A stretch of 11,699 nucleotides of DNA from Trebouxia sp. TZW2008 (taxonomy: Eukaryota > Chlorophyta > Trebouxiophyceae > Trebouxiales > Trebouxiaceae): assembly GCA_002118135.1 (NCBI GenBank), contig BDIU01000424.1, forward strand, positions 1 through 11,699, given 5' to 3'. A program made the position numbers and the translations under genes. How positions within the stretch are numbered: position 1 is the first letter of the stretch; the number at the start of each line of letters is the position of its first letter. The notes under the pieces were generated by a model. The model worked only from the letters and a program-made list of their open reading frames with translations. It was not told the DNA's origin and ran no database searches. This document shows, in pieces, positions 6,494 through 11,699 of the stretch.

Positions 6494-8537
6494 ATGGTGG
6501 AAGAGTTTGTCGATGAGCAGGGGTCCCTCATACAGGTCGCTGAGAACTTCAACTTTGACCACTATCAGAGGATGTTTCCCTTCCAAGCCTCAGGCTCTGG
6601 AAGAATCCTCCGGCTACAAGCTGCCGCCGGTGTAAATCCGCCGGCGGAAGTTCGTCTCATGGGAGCTGCTGCAACAGGCTCATACGATCAAATTGTCTGC
6701 GGCATGTTTTGGCACCGCGATCAGGGCTATGCAACTGCTTTTCCTCTGACTGTGCCTGTCAGACAAAAAGCTATTTGGATGACATGTCAGCACGTTTCTG
6801 CAGGTCGGTGGCCACATCGCTCTTGTCTCGACGCTCGCAGGTCACTTGTGCAGGGCAGGTTGACCAGTCCAGTCATGACGCTCTGGGCTGTTTGCAGGAG
6901 ACCAAAGACTCACTATTTCCACAGGCCATAGCTTAAAGAACTCTAAGGATGCGGTCAAGCATCATGTGACCTTCCCCTCATATGACCACCTCCCCATTTC
7001 CGCAAGCGAATTGCAATACCCAGCTGACCCATCCAGAACAATTCGCTTACGCAGTCATGGAGATGTGCAGCCATTCACAGTAATCCTTTATATCTTTACA
7101 TTCCAAACAGCTTGCCCTTCCTATATAGGTCAAACTCTTGTATATCTTGGTTACTGCAGATTGACAAGTATGCCTCGACTGACAGGCTTCATGACTACAA
7201 GAAGTTCTTCATACCATGTGGGGACTCTCCTGCTGCAGGCGACTTCATAAGCTGTGTTGGGTACCCTGGTGAGCTTCACTACTTACATCATCACCTAGGA
7301 TGTGCTTGTTTTGAGTGTCTTGTGTTTGCCTGTGAAGGTGATCTGAGCATGACCCAGTGTCAGCGCCACTTTGCAACAGAGCAAGACTATGAACAGTATG
7401 TAGAGACACAGCAAGCAATGGGCGAGGAAGTTCTGCCTGCCCTTGACTTCGAGTTGAAGCCTGCGGTTGCGTTCCAGAGGAAGCGGCTTTTGGATGACTC
7501 ATCCCAAGGAGCTTATGCGTCCAATGTGCTCAATGCATCCCCTGGTGAAGTCATTGCGGCAAATGACCAGCTTGTTCAATATAAGTGCTCAACATTGCCC
7601 CAGATGTCTGGGGCACCATGTAAGTCTTGATCTTGTCTCTGCTATTCTGCAGCGTTATTTGATGTGTAGCAAGTCTGTCAAGCAATGAAGCATGAGCATG
7701 CTAGCAGTTGCATGCTTGATACACAGTTATGCAGACTCAAAGCTTTAAGGCACCCATGATCCAAAGCTTGTGCAAAGCAGATGACTCACTAGGTTGTGAC
7801 AGCATACTTGAGTTACAATTGATTGTGCTGCTGTTGATGTAGTGCCAGCCTGTTGCTGCCTGGCTGTCATGCGGCTTTTCTTGCAGGTGTGTTGCTGGAC
7901 ATGCCTTTCAAGCTTGTAGCCATGCACATACATGGTGGGGGTCAGCTGGACCGCAACTTCAACTTTGGGGTGTCAGTGAAACATATTGAGTTTGTGCGGG
8001 CATATCTTGTCACCGTGCTGCCGTACCTAAAAAAGTCCATCAAGTCTATCAGGGATGTACATCCAGAAGCTCTGACAACACTGCAGAATTACTTCACAGC
8101 TGTTGACGCCTCAATTCAACGCCTGCAAATGCAACATTTGGTTGCAGACTTCCAAACTGCTGTTCAGGTAATCACACTCAGATGTTCCTGTGGTCAGTGC
8201 ATTGCATTACATTGCCTGATCATAGGTTGGGTGCAGTATTTCAGAATACCCACCAAGTGACATTGATAAGTTGCGCCTCATTTGGATGAACAATCAAAGT
8301 CTTAACATACAATGCACGCTGGTTTTTGACCCTGGGCAGCAGGTAGCATGTAGAAGCAGTGCACATCGCCAGTATAAGCGCTGCATGCCTTCAGCGTATC
8401 CAGTGCATGATCTGTGCGTTTGCCAGCTTCGACATGACACTGCTGCACCATGTACATCTGTTGCACCATAAACTTGTTGTGATTTGACTACAATATATTT
8501 GCAGGACTTTCAACAAAGCGCTGTGCCTGCACAATAG
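6494..8537 (+). CDS. Trypsin-like serine peptidase-fold protein, six exons, 398 residues
   Basis: Exons 6494-6803, 6898-7079, 7160-7268, 7338-7619, 7887-8167 and 8505-8537 join in phase (1197 bases, TAG stop). Introns are 94, 80, 69, 267 and 337 bases, mostly with TGCAG acceptors; the donor at 7620 is GTAAGT. The start ATG follows an in-frame TGA about 40 bases upstream. The exon 4/5 join gives STLPQMSGAPC, the catalytic-serine block (G/M-S-G-x-P) of trypsin-like proteases, with Ser291 as nucleophile. Next comes VAMHIHGGGQLDRNFNFGVS and then SVKHIEFVRAYL, the usual post-serine strands. His100 in WMTCQHV matches the T-A-A-H-V catalytic-histidine block; His114 in STGHSL is an alternative. I cannot fix the catalytic Asp: DVQPFTIDKYAS is one candidate, so activity is unproven. 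There is no clear signal peptide or membrane segment, so the protein is probably intracellular. The helical tail after residue 330 is not part of the core fold. Confidence 0.85.
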
Positions 8538-9358
8538 GACAGGACATCTTGGGAACAGAGTCTGATAATTTGTGCTCCTTATTGGCACCAGTTTTTCCTT
8601 GTTGCAACTTGCAGAATTGCAAGATGCTTCCCGTAGTTGTCTGAACTTGCCTGCTAGCAGCCTTAATGTTGTGTTTGCTTCCAGAGGAAAACAATCCCAG
8701 TGCTAAATGTGTAGGCATACACATTTTCGCGCATAGCTCCCGTACCTGAGCTGCTTGGTGTTCTGTTCATGCACATTGCTGCATTGCATGAGCCCTAAAC
8801 CGTAAATGTAGATGATGATGGTAAGCCTACAATCCAATTTGAGAAAGCATGTATTGTCATTCAGGATACTAGCATCAATTTGCGTAGGGCATTTGCACTA
8901 AGTTTGAATGTGCCAACGTGCTTACATCAAACGTCATGTAATATAGTCAGGATCAGAAACGGAGTGCAGACAGGGGTTGGACCGCCGGGATATATACCCA
9001 ACACAATGGTAGCACTTGGGTTCGTTCAAACAACAAAAGGGTGCTTGAGCTTGCACAAGCTTGTTTTGCCTTGCATGTAAACCAGCTACTATAGCATTGC
9101 ATATGAACATGCATGTTACATAGTTGCATGATTGCAACGTTCTCAACGCTCAGCACTTGATCAGTACTTACAACAGTTATGTGTGCCTATATATCGTGCT
9201 TCAAACAACCAATATGTGTTCAGCAGCACATCCTATCATATGATGATCGTAAAGCTTGAGAAACGATCAAAATACGTTTGCATGTAGCAGATCTGACTCC
9301 TTCCTCGTTGGAAAAAGCCAAACCACAAAAAGTTGCGTGGGGTCGAAAATAAACGAAA

Positions 9359-9394
9359 GCGTGGGTGTGTAACGCGATGCGTGGGTGTGTAACG
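9359..9394. repeat. Two-copy tandem repeat, 20-base period
   Basis: GCGTGGGTGTGTAACG occurs at 9359-9374 and 9379-9394 without a mismatch, separated by CGAT. Each copy contains TGTAA on the + strand. It lies outside any gene I can see. Confidence 0.8.
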
Positions 9395-9484
9395 TCGGGA
9401 ATTGCATATGGGCTCTGCAATGACCATCAATTATCATACAACGATTGTCCCCTTTTGCTACAACTGGTATTGGTCGGTCACCTC

Positions 9485-9501
9485 TTACTTACTTACTTAC
9501 A
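9485..9501 (-). repeat. (TTAC)4 microsatellite carrying a TGTAA signal for the minus-strand ORF
   Basis: Four perfect TTAC units run 9485-9500, followed by A. The last unit plus that A is TTACA (9497-9501), i.e. TGTAA on the - strand. It lies about 49 bases past the stop of the ORF at 9550-9948, the expected place for an algal polyadenylation signal. Confidence 0.5.
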
Positions 9502-9549
9502 AGTTTAATGTCCTGGGGGCCAACAGGGGGCCAATAGACAATCATTGCA

Positions 9550-9948
9550 TCATCGGCCATAGTCGATGGCTGCCTGCTGCACAGGCATGGCTGCCTCCAC
9601 AAAGGCGACAGCCCTGACGCGTTTCCTGCCGTTGCCCAGGTCTGTCCTGGGCTCACACCAAGAAGGCGGGACAGCGTCCGGACGTCCTTCTCTGTCGAGG
9701 ATGAGGGCTATCAGGAACTCCTTGTTGTGCAGCACGTTTTGAGACTTCCATCGCCTGCCGACACCCTTGTCGTCCTTCGCGGCCAGGTCCCACAGCGTCT
9801 CTTTGGGCGGCTCGTTTGATTTCATCTTGTTCTGACGCGTGTTGCAAAGTACCAGCGCGCGCTGCTCGTTCTCCTTCGAGACGCCCGCAGGCTTGACCTG
9901 GAGGTACCATTGCTGCCTGGTTTGATCAAGTGTTGCGAGGATCGCCAT
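9550..9948 (-). CDS. Orphan GC-rich intronless protein, 132 residues
   Basis: A single uninterrupted frame runs from ATG (9948-9946) to TGA (9552-9550). An in-frame TAG lies four codons upstream, so this start is the first possible one. The protein begins MAILATLDQTRQQWYLQVKP, has a central basic/charged part (NEPPKETLWDLAAKDDKGVG, RRWKSQNVLHNKEFLIALIL) and ends MPVQQAAIDYGR. It is soluble in character, with no signal peptide or membrane segment. Composition departs from the surroundings: bases 9601-9660 have 38 G/C of 60, against 24 of 60 at 9181-9240. A TGTAA sits about 49 bases past the stop. The start is 89 bases from the ATG of the divergent + strand gene, so the two may share a promoter. 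No family recognised. A recent insertion (mobile or viral origin) or a fast-evolving native gene would both fit. Confidence 0.6.
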   Translation of the reverse strand: MAILATLDQTRQQWYLQVKPAGVSKENEQRALVLCNTRQNKMKSNEPPKETLWDLAAKDDKGVGRRWKSQNVLHNKEFLIALILDREGRPDAVPPSWCEPRTDLGNGRKRVRAVAFVEAAMPVQQAAIDYGR

Positions 9949-10037
9949 GAGCAGGGGCTAGATGAAATAGTCTGAAAGCTTACAGTTGTTTGCTGCAAAA
10001 TTGCGAAACCCTTGCGACACTCTCACCGGACTTCAGA
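9949..10037. promoter_or_regulatory. Possible 89-base bidirectional promoter
   Basis: The spacer separates the ATG of the minus-strand ORF (9948) from the proposed ATG of the plus-strand gene (10038). It also holds a possible acceptor (GCTTACAG at 9985), which would allow the plus-strand gene to start further upstream. No clear core promoter motif. Confidence 0.25.
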
Positions 10038-11625
10038 ATGCATGCAAATTGGTGTTTTCATCTTATCCCAGCACATGTACTGAAAGGCTGGACACTAGTG
10101 TGAGTACTTACACACGATCATATGCTTGCCTAGTCTTGCTTGTGCAAGGCGTTCTGGCAAGCCAACTTTTCCGCTTCATTGGGTAGATCAAGACTTCCAC
10201 ATAGCCGTTTTGTCATCAGAAGCTGTTTGTCTGGATATTGTGAAGGTATCTCCGGCTTGTGTTGCCCACGATACTGGTACACGTACTTGTACTCTGTGGA
10301 AAATATCGCCGGCTAGCACTCAAATGCCCATGCAAGGGCTGAGGTCTTGAAACTTTGCCCAGACCTTATTTCTATCCAAATCATGTGGCTGCTATAGATG
10401 CAAACCCAATCCGTGGACCCGTAATTTTACGGGCTTTGACAGATTGTAGAAATCATCAATCGGGACCCACTTATCCAGAAGAAAACAAGTGTAAAAGTCT
10501 TGATGAAACACGAGTTATGTGAGGTTGGTGAAGTTTGCTTTGCCACAAGGATTTCCCGCAAGTTTGTATCAAAGAATTCCAAAGTTCTCTATTAATTCTG
10601 AATCAAATATGTAGAGCTACTAATTTATGTCATAAAATGTCATCATAATAAGAAGATTGAGTTCATTCAAGAGGGCTCATCGTACACAACCTTCAAACCC
10701 CCACACAAGAAGAAGCTCCAGCGCCACATGTTATTTGCTGCTAAGTAACCTTGGCTGCTTGCAAATGCAAATCGCTCTAAAACTTCCCTTGTGCTGTGAA
10801 CATTGAACGTTCGATCATAAAAGGCAATATGTTGTCTTGCCGCTTATGCCTTGTGACGTGTGCCTGCTGCCCGGACGTCTGGGCTGCTCTTCTTGCTCAA
10901 GTCTGTCCGAGGATAGCACGGCACAGACCCGGGCACACTGTGTGCAAACAGCTCAAGCCTGTCAGTGGATAGCCTGGCACAGATAGCGGACAATCCCGTG
11001 AAAGAAACGTGGGGACGTTCTGATTGCGGGCAAAAGTGCTTTGCCGGGCAACAGAGACTTGAGAGTCCGAACATGGACACAATATGAGAATTGGAGACGT
11101 GCATGCAATCTTTATGGGCTCAATGACAGCCTCAAGCACCTCTTCCATCTAATCTGAATCGCATCCTGAGCACAACCAGAGACTCGGTGTGCAAAAAGTC
11201 CCATTGCCACAATGCAAAGAGCCTTTTCAAGACATTAATTTACATCATATGCTTTCCATTTTCACAGTTTCGAGGCTTCAGTGGGACATGCAATGTTTCA
11301 GCTGAACCAGAAGCCCTACCTGACCTGGTTCTGTCACGTTGCAGTTGCATTAGTATGCAAGGTGTACGATAGCTCGACCTATGACCTATACAAGTGTCTA
11401 GTCAGACTTGATCTTGTGAACTGTAACATGCCAAAAACGAGCATTTTGGCAGACTGGTGAGTGCGACTAAGTGACTATTTGATAGAAAGCACTGCAATTT
11501 CATCTGTGGCTTGCTCAACCCATCCAGCAAATTGGCTGATGCAGATGGATGGCAAACCAGGAGAGCGGCTGACACTGGGCTGGCTTGCCGCCCTTGGCTT
11601 TGGGGTGGCGCACCGGGCTGCTTAA
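10038..11625 (+). CDS. Unidentified small protein, probably six exons, about 182 residues
   Basis: Exons 10038-10099, 10149-10245, 10443-10565, 10653-10744, 11268-11361 and 11545-11625 join in phase to 549 bases ending in TAA. Donors are AGT|GTGAGT, AAG|GTATCT, TTT|GTATCA, CTAA|GTAACC and AAG|GTGTAC; acceptors include TTTGACAG, TTTTCACAG and TGATGCAG. Peptides along it: HANWCFHLIPAHVLKGWTL, WVDQDFHIAVLSSEAV, IVEIINRDPLIQKKTSVKVL, SYTTFKPPHKKKLQRHMLFA, SVGHAMFQLNQKPYLTWFCH and GKPGERLTLGWLAALGFGVA. There is a lysine/arginine-rich middle and a moderately hydrophobic C-terminus. No family recognised. IPAHVL and DFHIAVL resemble the His and Asp blocks of trypsin-like folds, but no GxSGxP serine block follows, so I do not claim it. 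The frame is open upstream to an acceptor at 9985, so extra 5' exons are possible. Weak points: the 49-base first intron and the 10652 acceptor (10655 also fits). Confidence 0.5.
10418..10433. repeat. 16-base perfect palindrome containing CCGTAA
   Basis: CCCGTAATTTTACGGG reads CCCGTAA, TT, TTACGGG: a seven-base perfect inverted repeat around two central bases. It sits in the intron 10246-10442, ten bases before the acceptor, and contains the CCGTAA word clustered at 6346-6389. As RNA it could only form a hairpin with a very tight loop. Confidence 0.6.
10745..11267 (+). other. Long intron of the plus-strand gene, with an internal repeat
   Basis: 523 bases between the donor CTAA|GTAACC and the acceptor TTTTCACAG. 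Short open frames exist on both strands (for example the - strand frame 11148-10897, starting MEEVLEAVIEPIKIAC), but none has matching splice borders. It holds the 33-base imperfect repeat at 10895-10983. Confidence 0.4.
10895..10983. repeat. 33-base imperfect direct repeat, two copies
   Basis: Copies at 10895-10927 and 10951-10983 match at 28 of 33 positions, 56 bases apart. Both start GCTCAAG and end GGCACAGA. GC is higher than in the flanks. There is no terminal inverted repeat or target duplication that would mark a transposon. Confidence 0.65.
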
Positions 11626-11642
11626 CCAGGCGTATCATACTG

Positions 11643-11692
11643 CGTAGATCTACGTGTAGACGTATAATGCACTGTATATGGCACATTATACG
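11643..11692. repeat. Two adjacent palindromes after the plus-strand stop codon
   Basis: CGTAGATCTACG (11643-11654) is a perfect 12-base palindrome. Just after it, CGTATAATG (11661-11669) and CATTATACG (11684-11692) form a perfect nine-base inverted repeat with a 14-base loop. A related word, CGTATCAT, lies at 11632-11639. They begin 18 bases after the TAA at 11623-11625 and may fold in the 3' UTR, or mark the edge of an element continuing past the window. Confidence 0.6.
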
Positions 11693-11699
11693 CACTCCT

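Larger units (their letters stand above)
8538..9549. other. Intergenic region without a visible gene
   Basis: About 1 kb between the stop of the peptidase-like gene and the antisense ORF. Open frames are short and stop-rich. TGTAA occurs at 8937-8941 and 9076-9080, far downstream of the stop at 8537, so a long 3' UTR is possible but unproven. ATGATGATG|GTAAGC at 8812-8822 looks like a splice donor but has no useful exon before it. Towards the right end are a two-copy tandem repeat and a TTAC microsatellite. Confidence 0.5.

Noticed and set aside
6421..6516. Leader-like frame (LNPTHPRALLSQLQLRRQAS) as an organelle-targeting N-terminus for the peptidase gene
   Set aside because: It ends at TGA in another frame and no donor/acceptor pair of matching phase joins it to exon 1, so the ATG at 6494 was kept.
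8812..8822. ATGATGATG|GTAAGC as a mini first exon of the plus-strand gene at 10038
   Set aside because: It would need a 1.16 kb intron across the antisense ORF, and its phase (0) does not fit the preferred frame at 9986, which needs phase 2.
8880..9430. Short open frames on both strands in the 8.9-9.4 kb region
   Set aside because: No splice context or coding-like composition; several overlap each other on opposite strands.
10443..10565. Resemblance to ribosomal protein uS17 (VGEV followed by R-x-S-x-K)
   Set aside because: Only a few scattered residues agree, and the typical His-Asp-Glu block is missing.
10844..11148. Two overlapping minus-strand frames, one starting MEEVLEAVIEPIKIAC
   Set aside because: Only the first residues look coding; the rest is Cys/Pro/Ser-rich and overlaps the imperfect repeat, with no splice site to leave the good part.
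11402..11695. 97-codon minus-strand open frame at the right edge
   Set aside because: It is antisense to the last exon of the plus-strand gene (11545-11625), whose frame and splice phase are better supported.

Overview
The window reads as nuclear DNA of a eukaryote, most likely a unicellular green alga (chlorophyte). Coding stretches are short and broken by small GT-AG introns (about 47 to 340 bases) that usually end in TGCAG. Possible TGTAA polyadenylation signals, the chlorophyte form, lie beyond two stop codons. Base composition is mixed, and the introns carry degenerate CAGCA-type repeats. The taxon is inferred from these habits, not from a marker gene. I see no rRNA, tRNA, CRISPR array or intact transposon.

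Layout. (1) 2-208, + strand: last exon of a gene entering from the left. (2) 673-5889, - strand: a large multi-exon gene, or two adjacent genes, of unknown function. Its 5' half encodes a hydrophobic segment followed by a charged coiled coil. Its 3' half is helical. It contains a decayed second copy of one exon, a 27-base coding duplication and several frame conflicts. (3) 5890-6493: divergent promoter region with a cluster of CCGTAA motifs. (4) 6494-8537, + strand: a six-exon gene for a 398-residue trypsin-like serine peptidase-fold protein. Every exon phase fits, and this is the best supported gene here. (5) 8538-9549: no gene seen. (6) 9550-9948, - strand: a GC-rich intronless 132-codon ORF of unknown function. 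(7) 10038-11625, + strand: a probable six-exon gene for a small unknown protein of about 182 residues, also phase-consistent. (8) 11643-11692: a pair of palindromes after its stop codon.

I cannot connect the genes into a pathway. The points most worth checking are the duplicated exon pieces inside the - strand gene, the orphan GC-rich ORF, and the two protein families (peptidase-like and small + strand protein) that I could read but not name. All gene models come from hand-reading of splice sites and reading frames. No alignment or expression data were available.
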